This document shows, one piece after another, positions 43,337 to 51,831 of a stretch of DNA of 64,000 bases. Every line of letters starts with the position of its first letter. The first letter of the stretch is position 1. Source of the stretch: an uncultured Lachnospiraceae bacterium (GTDB lineage Bacteria > Bacillota > Clostridia > Lachnospirales > Lachnospiraceae); assembly GCA_910579615.1 (NCBI GenBank), contig CAJTUA010000017.1, positions 45,993 through 109,992 of the forward strand, given 5' to 3'. Both the position numbers and the translations under genes were made by a program. The notes beneath the pieces were generated by a model. It saw only the letters and a list, made by a program, of their open reading frames with translations, did no database searches and was not told where the DNA came from.

Positions 43337-44311
43337 ATGGATAAGATTGTAATATTGATGGCGACCTATCAGGGCGAAAAATATTTGGAGGAGCAGTTAA
43401 AGTCAATTATTGCACAGGATTACCCGGAGTGGCATTTGTTTGTGCGCGATGATGGTTCCACGGACGGAACGCTTTTGCTGCTGTCGCTGTACGCAAACCA
43501 CTATCCGGAACGGATTACGGTCTGCTGCAATGAAACCAATATGGGCGGGACGAAAAATTTTCTGACGCTTTTGCAGGAGGCGGCATTGCAGGGCGCGGTG
43601 CCGCAGGGACAAGCAGCGCCGCAAAAGGGCGGGGAGCGAACTTATTTTATGTTCTGTGACCAGGACGATTCCTGGCATCCGGACAAGCTGCGCCTTACAC
43701 TTGCGCGCATGAAGCAGCTGGAAGCGCGCTATGGCGCGGATGTGCCCGCGCTTGTTTTTACGGATGCCCGTGTCGTGGATGAGGGGATGGAAGAATTTGC
43801 CCCATCCTTTTTTGGGATTGCGCATTATGATATGAAAAAGCGCACGCTGCCGCATCTTTTGATGGAAAATATGGTTATTGGCTGTACGTCCATGATGAAT
43901 GAGGCTCTGGCGTGCCTGGTGGAAAACGTGCCGGAGAATGCGCGCTACCATGACTGGTGGATGGCGCTTCTGGCCGCGGCATTCGGTCATACAAGCTATC
44001 TTCCGGCGGCGACCATGGATTACCGGCAGCATGGGAACAATGTAGTCGGCGCAAAACGCTTTGGCAGCTATGTGAAGCAGCGCCTGGGGAAACTGTCCGG
44101 ACAAAAAGCGACGCTGCGGGCAAATTACAGGCAGGCGGAGGAATTTTACGGGCTGTATAAGGAAAAGCTGCCGGAGCGCGTGGCGGCGCAGATTGATACT
44201 TTTTTGTCGCTCCCGAAGGAAAATCTGTTCCGGCGGCGCGTGGATGCCTTGCGCGGGGGGTATTTAAAGAGCGGCATAGCAAGAAATATCGGATTGTTTT
44301 TGGTTTTGTAG
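43337..44311 (+). CDS. Glycosyltransferase family 2 (RgpB-like)
   Basis: 324 aa from ATG 43337 (GAAGGAGG 6 nt upstream). The GT-A domain begins VILMATYQGEKYLEEQLKSI, with LFVRDDGSTDGT and the DxD-type FCDQDDSWHPDK. The acceptor region (YHDWWMALLAAAFGHTSYLPAATMDYRQHGNNVVG; landmarks YHDWWMALLA and YRQHGNNVVG) is characteristic of alpha-L-rhamnosyl chain-extending transferases of the RgpB type. With the gene before it, a rhamnose-containing wall or capsule polymer is likely, though rhamnose synthesis genes are not in the window. Confidence 0.85.
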   Translation: MDKIVILMATYQGEKYLEEQLKSIIAQDYPEWHLFVRDDGSTDGTLLLLSLYANHYPERITVCCNETNMGGTKNFLTLLQEAALQGAVPQGQAAPQKGGERTYFMFCDQDDSWHPDKLRLTLARMKQLEARYGADVPALVFTDARVVDEGMEEFAPSFFGIAHYDMKKRTLPHLLMENMVIGCTSMMNEALACLVENVPENARYHDWWMALLAAAFGHTSYLPAATMDYRQHGNNVVGAKRFGSYVKQRLGKLSGQKATLRANYRQAEEFYGLYKEKLPERVAAQIDTFLSLPKENLFRRRVDALRGGYLKSGIARNIGLFLVL

Positions 44312-44345
44312 CAGCGGGGCGCGGGAAACGCGCCCTGTACTTTCT

Positions 44346-44396
44346 ATGCGCAGGGGCGTAAGTGGAAACTAGTTGCTTTGCATTACGCGCCCCGCG
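44346..44396 (+). repeat. Dispersed post-terminator repeat, full copy (copy C)
   Basis: ATGCGCAGGGGCG, then GTGGAA, then TTGCTTTGCA, then ACGCGCCCC. GGGGCG and CGCGCCCC can pair, making a long hairpin. Same layout as copies D and E. Confidence 0.65.
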
Positions 44397-44554
44397 CGGC
44401 GAGTAGTGGGAAAAGCATTCCCCTGCTCGATTCAATCATCTGTTAAGGCAGCAAAAAAGAGAAAAAACAAAAAATCGGGAACCTTTTGCAAAATTTCCTC
44501 GTCCAATCTTCGAAAAATACTGCAGGAGGTTGGGAAAAGGGGGAACCTTTGCCT

Positions 44555-45082
44555 GTGAAGAAGAAAGAAAAGAAATCGGCATATGTGTTAGAGGATTTGA
44601 TGCGGGAATACGGCAACGACGTGCTGCGCATGGCGTATTTGTATGTAAAAGATATGCATATGGCAGAAGACATGTTTCAGGAAGTATTCCTTAAGGTCAA
44701 TGAAAAACTGGATACATATGAAGGGCGGGCTTCCATAAAAACATGGCTGCTCAGCATTACAATGAATACATGCAGGGATTTCCTGAAAAGTGCCTACCAT
44801 AGCAGGGTAGTACCGATGTTTGGTTTTCAGGAAGAAGGCCTGGCGCTGGAGGATGATTTTGAGGGGCTTGAGCGCGCGGAGACGGCACGGACGGTGAGGG
44901 AGGCCATACAGGAGCTCCCGGAGCATTACCGGGAGGTTGTGCTCTGTATATATTTTAGGGAAATGGGTGTGCAGGAGACTGCAAAAGAGCTTGGCATCAG
45001 CGAGGGAACAGTAAAGAGCAGACTGTTCCGGGCGAAGGAAAGGCTGAAGCAGAACTTGGGAAGGAGGCTGTCGGATGGATGA
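44555..45082 (+). CDS. ECF-type RNA polymerase sigma factor (SigV/SigW-like)
   Basis: 175 aa from GTG 44555; a GGGGGAA lies about 12 nt upstream, so the exact start is uncertain. Region 2: MREYGNDVLRMAYLYVKDMHMAEDMFQEVFLKV (landmarks LRMAYLYVKD and EDMFQEVF). Region 4: ELPEHYREVVLCIYFREMGVQETAKELGISEGTVKSRLFRAKERL (landmarks LPEHYREVV and ISEGTVKSRLFRAK). ECF sigma factors respond to envelope stress. The next gene overlaps it by 8 bp and encodes a single-pass membrane protein that should be its anti-sigma factor. Confidence 0.9.
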   Translation: MKKKEKKSAYVLEDLMREYGNDVLRMAYLYVKDMHMAEDMFQEVFLKVNEKLDTYEGRASIKTWLLSITMNTCRDFLKSAYHSRVVPMFGFQEEGLALEDDFEGLERAETARTVREAIQELPEHYREVVLCIYFREMGVQETAKELGISEGTVKSRLFRAKERLKQNLGRRLSDG

Positions 45083-45845
45083 GAAGGAGATTTTGAGCGA
45101 AGAAAAGGCTTCCTGCATTCCGGATGATACCGACCGCAGGATTATGCAGGCACTCACCGATGAGCTTTCGGAAATTACGGTCAGTAAAGAACTGTTTGAG
45201 CGTACAATTTCTGCGGCCCAAAAGCAGAAAAACGGGAAAAAGGCAGGCAGGGGGCAGCGCTTTGCGGGGCGGATGTTTGCGGCGGCCGCTGCGGTCCTGG
45301 TGATTGCCCTTGGCGCTGAGCTGGTGCAGAATGCAGGGAACACAAAGAAGAGCTCAGGCAACAAAATGGCAGGGGCGGATTTTTCAGATGGCATAGGATA
45401 TGTGCAGAATGCAGGGGGGGATTGGCAGCTTTCTTCCTCGGCATCGGGGAGCGAAGAGGAAGGATATTACGGCGATGCCGACGGTTCGTTATGGGATGCC
45501 GCGGATGTCAAGGATGGTTCCGTGGACGAATCGTTGCAGGAACCAGAACAGGGTGGGGAATGGCTGTACCGTGAACTGCTTGCGGCATTTGATGCGGCGG
45601 GAGGGGGGGAGGATGCCGTTTCGGATGCGGGTGGAGTGGCAGAAGACCCTCCTTTATTGCAGGAATCGGAAGGAGAGCAGCGCAGCGTTTCGTGGCGGCA
45701 GGATGGGAAGGAGCTTTCCTGTGTTATTTACGGGGAGGATTACCGGATTGTGGCGGTGCTGTGGGAGGATGGTAAGATGCAAAGCCTTGAGCTAAAGGAT
45801 TGGGTATATGCGCCCCAACTGTGGGAGATGGCGGTTAAGCAGTAA
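45075..45845 (+). CDS. Probable anti-sigma factor, single-pass membrane protein
   Basis: 256 aa. A cytoplasmic N-terminus with helices (DDTDRRIMQALTDELSEITVSKELFERTIS; landmarks RIMQALTDEL and VSKELFERT) would bind the ECF sigma encoded just before. One membrane helix at about 66-84 (GRMFAAAAAVLVIALGAEL). The outside part is Gly/Ser/Asp/Glu-rich and probably flexible, with a small C-terminal domain (YRELLAAFDAAGG, SWRQDGKELSCVIYGEDYRIVAVLW; landmark ELSCVIYGEDYRIVAVLW). Overlap with the sigma gene supports the assignment; the stimulus is unknown. Confidence 0.75.
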   Translation: MDEKEILSEEKASCIPDDTDRRIMQALTDELSEITVSKELFERTISAAQKQKNGKKAGRGQRFAGRMFAAAAAVLVIALGAELVQNAGNTKKSSGNKMAGADFSDGIGYVQNAGGDWQLSSSASGSEEEGYYGDADGSLWDAADVKDGSVDESLQEPEQGGEWLYRELLAAFDAAGGGEDAVSDAGGVAEDPPLLQESEGEQRSVSWRQDGKELSCVIYGEDYRIVAVLWEDGKMQSLELKDWVYAPQLWEMAVKQ

Positions 45846-45854
45846 GGTAAGAAA

Positions 45855-45886
45855 AAAGGACAGGGAAGCGATAATCCCTGTCCTTT
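45855..45886. terminator. Bidirectional terminator
   Basis: AAAGGACAGGGA (45855-45866) pairs perfectly with TCCCTGTCCTTT (45875-45886). On the reverse strand TTTTTTC follows, so it ends the small reverse gene at 45953; on the + strand the T-run is part of the stem. Confidence 0.8.
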
Positions 45887-45890
45887 CTGA

Positions 45891-45937
45891 ATGTGCATGG
45901 GCGCGGATGGAAGTCTGCTGCTTTGCAGTATGCGCCC
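45891..45937 (+). repeat. Dispersed post-terminator repeat, full copy (copy D)
   Basis: ATGTGCATGGGCGCG, TGGAAG, CTGCTGCTTTGCAG, TATGCGCCC: same layout as copy C with changed bases. GGGCGC can pair with GCGCCC, and CTGC with GCAG. Confidence 0.65.
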
Positions 45938-45952
45938 TTATGCCTTGATGGG

Positions 45953-46282
45953 TTATTCGGCTGCGGGATCGGTGCCATCGGATTCGGCCTTGGTCTCTGC
46001 GGCATCGGCGGTATCCGCAGTGTCTGCCCCGTCTTCGTTAGCTTGCGCGGTGTCCTCTTCGCTGTTTTCTTCCGAGGTGATGGTGATGGATACATATTCG
46101 CGGTCTTCCGGGTCAGCGGATACGGTAAGGTCATCGTCTTCCTCATCCTCGTCATCATCAAAATCGTCGAAATCATCAAAATCCGCATCTTTGTTTATGC
46201 GATTCTTGTAGAGACAGTAGATACCGCCCGCTGCAGCTGCAAGAGATAATGTCCCGAATAAAAATTTTCCAAACTTTTTCAT
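45953..46282 (-). CDS. Small acidic membrane-anchored protein with poly-Asp tract
   Basis: 109 aa from ATG 46282, with AAGGAGG 7 nt upstream. A basic start (MKKFGKFLFG) and one hydrophobic helix (TLSLAAAAGGIYCLY) are followed by a strongly acidic tail (DFDDFDDFDDDEDEEDDD, then Ala/Glu/Asp/Thr repeats). With so much negative charge the tail may bind cations or basic surfaces. No domain was recognised. Proteins of this form are common in Lachnospiraceae. It lies between the sigma/anti-sigma pair and a metal exporter, both in the opposite direction. Confidence 0.7.
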   Translation of the reverse strand: MKKFGKFLFGTLSLAAAAGGIYCLYKNRINKDADFDDFDDFDDDEDEEDDDLTVSADPEDREYVSITITSEENSEEDTAQANEDGADTADTADAAETKAESDGTDPAAE

Positions 46283-46596
46283 GGTTTGCCTCCTTATTTG
46301 ATTTCTGCATGTGTCCGCCCAGGGCAGGTGCGTGGCAGCACAATCTTTGTCCGTTTCTTCACGGAGTCTGTACGGCGCATGCTTTCCGGGCAATATAGAG
46401 CCTGTAAGCATATACTATATTGTTACAAATCATTATAATGCCTATTCAGGAAAAAAGAAAGTAAAATTTTTAGAAACAAATGGTAATCCGCAGAGTTTTC
46501 GTGTATAATATAGCATATCAGGTGTGGGAGCAGCGAATAACCGCGGGAGGGGCGCGCGTTTTTTGGATTCCCACGTTTTGGAATGGGGAAAAGGAT

Positions 46597-47787
46597 ATGA
46601 CAGATTTTTTAGTCCGCGTTTTTATCAGGGACAGGGAGAATGTACAGGACGCCAGGGTGCGCACGGCGTATGGCGTACTGGCGAGCATTGTCGGGATATG
46701 CTGCAATCTTTTGTTGTTCTTACTCAAGCTTGCGGGCGGGCTTTTGATGGGCAGCATTTCGGTGATGGCCGATGCGTTTAACAATCTTTCCGATGCGGCT
46801 TCTTCGATTGTCAGCTTTATCGGCGTGAAATTGGCGGGGCGGCCGGCGGATGAGGAACATCCGTTCGGGCACGGCAGATATGAGTATATCGCGGCGCTTG
46901 TTGTGGCGCTGCTTGTTTTGGAGGTTGGATTTTCCTGCTTAAAGAGCTCCGTTGGCAAGGTATTTCACCCGGAGATGGTCCGCTTTGAATGGGTCATTGT
47001 GCTGATGCTTGTGTTCTCAGTGCTTGTCAAAGTCTGGATGGCGTTTTTTAACCGGAAGCTGGGGAAAAAAATCCATTCAAAAGTGATGCAGGCGGCCGCG
47101 ACGGACTCGTTTGGCGATGTTTTGGTTACAAGCGCTACCGTGCTCTCACTTTTGGCAGGGAAATGGACAGGGCTTGCAATCGATGGCTATATGGGGATTA
47201 TCGTTTCGGCGGCTGTGCTGATTGCAGGCTTTAATATTGCAAAGGACACCCTGGAACCGCTTCTTGGGGAGGCGATTGACCGGGAAGTATATGATGAGAT
47301 TACATCGAAAGTGGAAAGCTATGAGGGGATTCTTGGGAGCCACGACCTGATTGTGCATAATTATGGGCCGACCCATTCGATGGCAACCATCCACGCGGAG
47401 GTATCCAATGAGTCTGATATCGAAACGGCGCATGAGTTGGTGGACCGGATTGAGAGGGAAGTGCTGCGTGATTTGAATATTTTCCTTGTCATCCACATGG
47501 ATCCAGTTGAGGTGCGCGATGAGAGCGTGGCGGAGCACAAGCGGATGGTGGCGGATATCGTGCAGGGGCTTGAGCCGGACGCGTCAATACACGATTTCCG
47601 TGTTGTGAACGGGAAAGCGAAGATGAACCTGATTTTTGACCTTGTTGTTCCGTACTCCTATGACACGGAAAAGGAGATGGAGCTGGTGCATCAGATTATG
47701 GAGTTGGTCAGGGCGAAGGATGAGCGCTGTGAATGCGTGATGCATCTTGAGAATAGTTTTGTGCAGCAAAAGGAGCATGGGAAATAG
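46597..47787 (+). CDS. Cation diffusion facilitator (CDF) metal transporter
   Basis: 396 aa from ATG 46597 (AAGGA upstream). Six membrane helices in the first 220 residues. Metal-site motifs: MADAFNNLSDAASS in helix 2 and QAAATDSFGDVLVTSA in helix 5 (both Asp pairs), plus HPFGHGRYEY at the 2-3 loop, diagnostic for the family. The cytoplasmic C-terminal domain (DLIVHNYGPTHSMATIHAEV) is of the usual fold and is followed by an extra copy-like segment (NLIFDLVVPYSY). It exports Zn, Mn or Fe in exchange for protons; the metal cannot be decided. The -10 TATAAT at 46504 probably serves it. Confidence 0.92.
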   Translation: MTDFLVRVFIRDRENVQDARVRTAYGVLASIVGICCNLLLFLLKLAGGLLMGSISVMADAFNNLSDAASSIVSFIGVKLAGRPADEEHPFGHGRYEYIAALVVALLVLEVGFSCLKSSVGKVFHPEMVRFEWVIVLMLVFSVLVKVWMAFFNRKLGKKIHSKVMQAAATDSFGDVLVTSATVLSLLAGKWTGLAIDGYMGIIVSAAVLIAGFNIAKDTLEPLLGEAIDREVYDEITSKVESYEGILGSHDLIVHNYGPTHSMATIHAEVSNESDIETAHELVDRIEREVLRDLNIFLVIHMDPVEVRDESVAEHKRMVADIVQGLEPDASIHDFRVVNGKAKMNLIFDLVVPYSYDTEKEMELVHQIMELVRAKDERCECVMHLENSFVQQKEHGK

Positions 47788-47890
47788 GAAAATTGGCGGG
47801 ATGTGTATGGAACTTGGAAATGGAATATATCGGAAAACTGTGTTGGCAGAATCAATTTTCCGGGAAATAAAAAATTTTTGAAAAAAATGC

Positions 47891-47919
47891 TTGCAATTTT
47901 TCTCCGCTTGTATTATAAT
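47891..47919 (+). promoter_or_regulatory. Promoter of tRNA-Gln
   Basis: TTGCAA (47891-47896), 17-bp spacer, TATAAT (47914-47919). Confidence 0.85.
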
Positions 47920-47960
47920 AGCATTCGTGGTCAGGATGATGCCTTGGTCACGAGGAATAT

Positions 47961-48032
47961 AGGGCTATCGCCAAACGGTAAGGCACTGGATTCTGATTCC
48001 AGCATCTCAAGGTTCGAATCCTTGTAGCCCTG
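47961..48032 (+). tRNA. tRNA-Gln (anticodon CTG)
   Basis: 72 nt. The acceptor stem AGGGCTA pairs with TAGCCCT, discriminator G. The D-arm has GCC/GGC with AAACGGTAA between. Anticodon arm CTGGA-TTCTGAT-TCCAG gives anticodon CTG at 47993-47995, reading CAG. T-arm AAGG-TTCGAAT-CCTT. CCA is not encoded. It has its own promoter and terminator and is a lone tRNA gene. Confidence 0.97.
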
Positions 48033-48040
48033 TTGATACA

Positions 48041-48076
48041 AATCGGAGACATATGGTTATGTTTCCGATTTTTTTT
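48041..48076 (+). terminator. Terminator of tRNA-Gln
   Basis: AATCGGAGACAT (48041-48052) pairs with ATGTTTCCGATT (48059-48070), one G-T pair, followed by a T-run to 48076. Confidence 0.88.
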
Positions 48077-48125
48077 ATGCGCAGGGAGCGCGAGTGGAAT
48101 TTAGCTGCTCTGCAGCACGCGGAGG
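48077..48125 (+). repeat. Dispersed post-terminator repeat, full copy (copy E)
   Basis: Begins right after the tRNA terminator T-tract: ATGCGCAGGGAGCGCG, AGTGGAATTTAG, CTGCTCTGCAG, CACGCGGAGG. Aligns along its full length with copies C and D. Confidence 0.65.
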
Positions 48126-48161
48126 GTATGGTTTTAAAAGGACGAAAAGGGGTGAAATGTT

Positions 48162-50594
48162 TTGGTCATTGCAAAAATAAAAAGACTGCCGAAAAAATTG
48201 AAAAAGAAGCTTCGCGGCTTGTGCCGGAAGTTAAAATACACATCAAGGACTTCGTACTATATCCGCTGTCTGAAAAAGGAAATTGACCCGCAGGCAGTTT
48301 TTTTGGAATCCAAGGGCGGGAAGGATATTGCGGGGAATATTTTTTACTTATTAAAGGAATTGCGCAGTGCGCAATTTGAGGGATTTACGGTGTATCTGGC
48401 GGTGGGCGCGTCCATGGTGGAACCATTCGGGCAGCTGCTTGCGCGTTACGGGATTGACGGTGTACATTTTGTAAAGACTGGTTCAAAGGAGTACAGGCTG
48501 CGGATTGCGACATCGAAGTACCTTTTTAATGACACGACTTTCCCGGCATGGTTTATCAAGCGGGAGGGACAGGTCTACCTCAATACATGGCATGGGACTC
48601 CGTTCAAGATGATGGGGCGCGATGTCTGGAACCGCGCGTATGCAATCGGGAATGTCCAGCATAATTTCCAGATTGCGGATTATTTGCTGTACCCGAACGA
48701 TTACATGAAGGAAACGATGATGAGTGCATATATGCTCCACAATACGTGGAAGGGTACCGCGCTTTTGGAGGGTTATCCGCGCAACAGTGTATTTTTCACG
48801 CAGGAGCGCGTGGCGGCAATGCGCGAGGAACTCGGTCTTGCCGGAAAGCATGTGATTCTTTACATGCCGACCTGGCGCGGCGTGCTGACAAACAAAAAAA
48901 GCGATATCCAGATGGAGGCGGCAAAATGCTATTTTTATCTGTTGGACAGGCAACTGCGCGAGGACGAAGTGTTCTATGTAAAATTCCATATTTTTACAGC
49001 AAAGAAATTTGATTTTGACGAATATGAGCATATCCGCCCGGTGCCGGAGGGCTATGAGACTTATGACCTTCTGAATATGGCGGATGTCATGGTTACGGAT
49101 TACTCAAGCGTGTTTTATGATTTTGCGAATTCGCACAAAAAAATTGTCCTCTTTACCTACGACCGGGATGAGTATCTCGACGAGCGCGGGCTCTATGTAC
49201 CAATTGACAGTTTCCCATTCCCGCAGGCAGGCACGGTGGATGAGCTGCTGAAAGAAATCCGTTCACCAAAGGACTATGATGATACGGAATTTTGCAGTGA
49301 ATACTGCCGCTATGATAATCCGCAGGCGGCGGAACGCATCCTGCGCCATGTGCTGCTTGGAAAGAAGTGCTGCAAGGAGGAGAAGGCAAAGCCAAACGGT
49401 AAGCCAAACACACTTATCTATTGTTCAAATCTTGGGCGCAACGGAATGACGACCTCGCTGCTCAATATGATTCAGTTGGTGGACCATGAGAAGGAGAATT
49501 ATTATTTTACATTCCCGCAGGCACAGTTTGCAAAGGTGCCCGACCGCTTAGCGTGTGTGCCAACCTTTGTTGATTTGATGCCGATGAGCGGAAATATGAC
49601 GGAAAAAACCTTTGCGGAGACGCTTGCCTTTAAGCTGTATTTCCGCTTTCACATCGAGACGAAATGGGTGGCGCGCAAGTTAAAAGAGCTCTTTACCAGG
49701 GAGTACCAAAAGCGCTACGGGCTTGTTCCGATTGACAAAATCATCCACTACACCGGGTATGCGCCATACATTACGATGCTTTATCTTTATGCACCTGTGA
49801 AAAAGGCAATTTTTGTGCATAATGATATGTATGATGAGATTAAGGAGAAAGGAAATCAGCACCTGAAAACCTTAAAACATGCATACCGCGAATATGACCG
49901 TGTTGCTGCGGTCAGCCAGGCAGTGAAGGATTCCCTGCTTAAGATTGAGAAGAACCAGGACAATGTTGTGATTGTGGAAAATCCCCACTATTATCAGGGC
50001 GTGCTTGAGAAGGCGGGGCAGGAATTCTGCATTGACCCGGAAACAAGCATTACCATAGAAGCCGAAGAATTGGAAAAGCTTTTGCTTGACCGGACGAAGA
50101 AAAAGTTTATCACCATCGGGCGTTTCTCGGAGGAGAAGGGGCATAAGAAGCTGATGGATGCGTTTGCGGGATTTGCCGGAAACCATCCGGAGGTGTACCT
50201 TATCATTATCGGGGGGTATGGCGTGCTGTACCGGGAGACCGTGGAATATGCGGCATCCCTTGCGTGTGCTGACCGCATTGTGATTGTGCGCGCGATTTCC
50301 AATCCGTTTACCATCCTGCGCGAATGCGATTTGTTCCTGCTTCCGTCAAACCGCGAGCCGCTTGGCCTGGTACTTTTGGAGGCAGCAACGCTTGGCGTGC
50401 CGATTGTTGCCACGGACATTCCAGGCTCGGGGGATTTCATGCGCCGCTATGGCGGATACCTGGTGGAAAACAGTGTGGAGGGGCTGCTGTCCGGCATGGA
50501 GGCATACATGCGCGGGGAGGTTGTGCCGCTTGAGATTTCGTTTGAGGATTATAACCGGGATATCGTGGAGAATTTTGAGCATCTCCTGGACTGA
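48162..50594 (+). CDS. Fusion of CDP-glycerol glycerophosphotransferase-like and GT4 glycosyltransferase domains
   Basis: 810 codons from a TTG start (AAAGGGGTGA 8 nt upstream; no ATG fits). Residues about 60-400 are TagF/TagB-like: LNTWHGTPFKMMGRD, LYMPTWRG, HIFTAKKF and MVTDYSSVFYDF (phosphate-binding Ser-Ser). From about 420 onward is a GT4 enzyme: N-lobe TLIYCSNLGRNGMTTSLLNMI, then FITIGRFSEEKGHKKLMDAF, LFLLPSNREPLGLVLLEAATLGVPIVATDIPG with the E-x7-E motif. One chain therefore could add polyol-phosphate and sugar to a surface polymer, as in teichoic-acid-like or capsule synthesis. The pyruvyltransferase gene follows within 100 bp. Confidence 0.85.
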   Translation: MVIAKIKRLPKKLKKKLRGLCRKLKYTSRTSYYIRCLKKEIDPQAVFLESKGGKDIAGNIFYLLKELRSAQFEGFTVYLAVGASMVEPFGQLLARYGIDGVHFVKTGSKEYRLRIATSKYLFNDTTFPAWFIKREGQVYLNTWHGTPFKMMGRDVWNRAYAIGNVQHNFQIADYLLYPNDYMKETMMSAYMLHNTWKGTALLEGYPRNSVFFTQERVAAMREELGLAGKHVILYMPTWRGVLTNKKSDIQMEAAKCYFYLLDRQLREDEVFYVKFHIFTAKKFDFDEYEHIRPVPEGYETYDLLNMADVMVTDYSSVFYDFANSHKKIVLFTYDRDEYLDERGLYVPIDSFPFPQAGTVDELLKEIRSPKDYDDTEFCSEYCRYDNPQAAERILRHVLLGKKCCKEEKAKPNGKPNTLIYCSNLGRNGMTTSLLNMIQLVDHEKENYYFTFPQAQFAKVPDRLACVPTFVDLMPMSGNMTEKTFAETLAFKLYFRFHIETKWVARKLKELFTREYQKRYGLVPIDKIIHYTGYAPYITMLYLYAPVKKAIFVHNDMYDEIKEKGNQHLKTLKHAYREYDRVAAVSQAVKDSLLKIEKNQDNVVIVENPHYYQGVLEKAGQEFCIDPETSITIEAEELEKLLLDRTKKKFITIGRFSEEKGHKKLMDAFAGFAGNHPEVYLIIIGGYGVLYRETVEYAASLACADRIVIVRAISNPFTILRECDLFLLPSNREPLGLVLLEAATLGVPIVATDIPGSGDFMRRYGGYLVENSVEGLLSGMEAYMRGEVVPLEISFEDYNRDIVENFEHLLD

Positions 50595-50689
50595 ACTGGC
50601 GGGGGAGGTTTTAACGCCGTGGCGTGATGGGTGCGCGCATAATAATTGTAACGCAGTCCTGGCTGCGGGATGCAAAGGAGTATAAGCAT

Positions 50690-51820
50690 ATGAAAATAGG
50701 GATTATGACAATCAATTCCGCCTACAATTACGGCTGTGTGCTGCAGGCGTGGTCACTGCAGCGCTATCTGGAAAAGGAAGGGCATGAGGCATTTATCATC
50801 AATTACCGGATTCCGGAGATTGACAATGTCTACCGACTTTTCCAGGAAAGGCAGCGTTTTGGTAATCGGGCGCTCAACGCACTTTACAACGGGCTGCGCC
50901 GGGTCAAATTTAATCTGACGCAGAAGCCGCGCATCCGGAAGGCGGAAAAATTTGAGCATTTTATCAATGAAACAATGAATACGACGCAGGTCTATTCCTC
51001 CTTTAAGGAATTGGAGGAGCAAGAAGCCGGCGCGCAGTACGATGTGCTGATTACAGGGAGTGACCAGGTCTGGAACGGAACCATCACAAAGGGCTTAAAA
51101 CCGGCATATTTCCTGGAATTCGACCATTCGGGCAAAAAAAAGATTTCCTATGCGGCAAGCATCGGAAAGACACAGCTGACGAACGCGGAGCGGGAATTTT
51201 TTGCGGAATGCCTGCAGAAATATGATGATATTGCAGTGCGGGAACAGTCGGCAAAAAAGCTTTTGGAGCCCCTTGTAAAGCAGAAAATCAAGGTGGTGGT
51301 TGACCCGACTTTGCTGCTTGAGAGGGAGGACTTTGACGCGCTGAAAAAACCGCCGCGCTTCCGGAAACCATATCTTTTGGTGCACATCATCGGCAAAGAC
51401 AGGAATGTAAAAAATATGGCGAGGATGATGTCGGAAAAGTTAGGGCTGCGGATTGTGCAAAACCGTATGAAGAAGCAGTATGAGAACGAGCTTGGCCGTT
51501 TCGCGGACGCGGGACCAGAAGAATTTATCGGGTTGATTGAGAATGCGGCATTTATTGTGACGAACTCTTTCCATGCGACTTTGTTTGCAATTATGTATGA
51601 GAGGAATTTTGTCACCATTCCGCATAAGACATATCCGGAACGCATGACATACCTTTTGGAACATGCGGGGCTTAGCGAGCATCTGATTGCGGATACCACG
51701 GAACTTCCGGAGGATTTTTCCGTGCCGATGCCGGATTATGGCAGGGTGAAAGCCCGGTTAGCCAAGGAGCAGGAGGCTTCCCGGAGCTTTCTGAAAAACT
51801 GCCTTGCAAAAACGAAATAA
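50690..51820 (+). CDS. Polysaccharide pyruvyl transferase family protein
   Basis: 376 aa from ATG 50690 (AAAGGAG 9 nt upstream). Family marks: the N-terminal GIMTINSAYNYGCVLQAWSL, ITGSDQVWNG, DPTLLLERED and VTNSFHATLFAIMYERNF near residue 300. The fold is GT-B-like. These enzymes add ketal-linked pyruvate to sugars of capsule or secondary wall polymers, adding negative charge. Being next to the TagF/GT4 fusion supports modification of the same polymer. The next gene is convergent and begins 11 bp after the stop. Confidence 0.85.
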   Translation: MKIGIMTINSAYNYGCVLQAWSLQRYLEKEGHEAFIINYRIPEIDNVYRLFQERQRFGNRALNALYNGLRRVKFNLTQKPRIRKAEKFEHFINETMNTTQVYSSFKELEEQEAGAQYDVLITGSDQVWNGTITKGLKPAYFLEFDHSGKKKISYAASIGKTQLTNAEREFFAECLQKYDDIAVREQSAKKLLEPLVKQKIKVVVDPTLLLEREDFDALKKPPRFRKPYLLVHIIGKDRNVKNMARMMSEKLGLRIVQNRMKKQYENELGRFADAGPEEFIGLIENAAFIVTNSFHATLFAIMYERNFVTIPHKTYPERMTYLLEHAGLSEHLIADTTELPEDFSVPMPDYGRVKARLAKEQEASRSFLKNCLAKTK

Positions 51821-51831
51821 TCTTCTGATTT

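Noticed and set aside
48053..48286. 77-codon frame starting in the tRNA terminator
   Set aside because: Starts inside the terminator hairpin and overlaps the true TTG-started gene in another frame.
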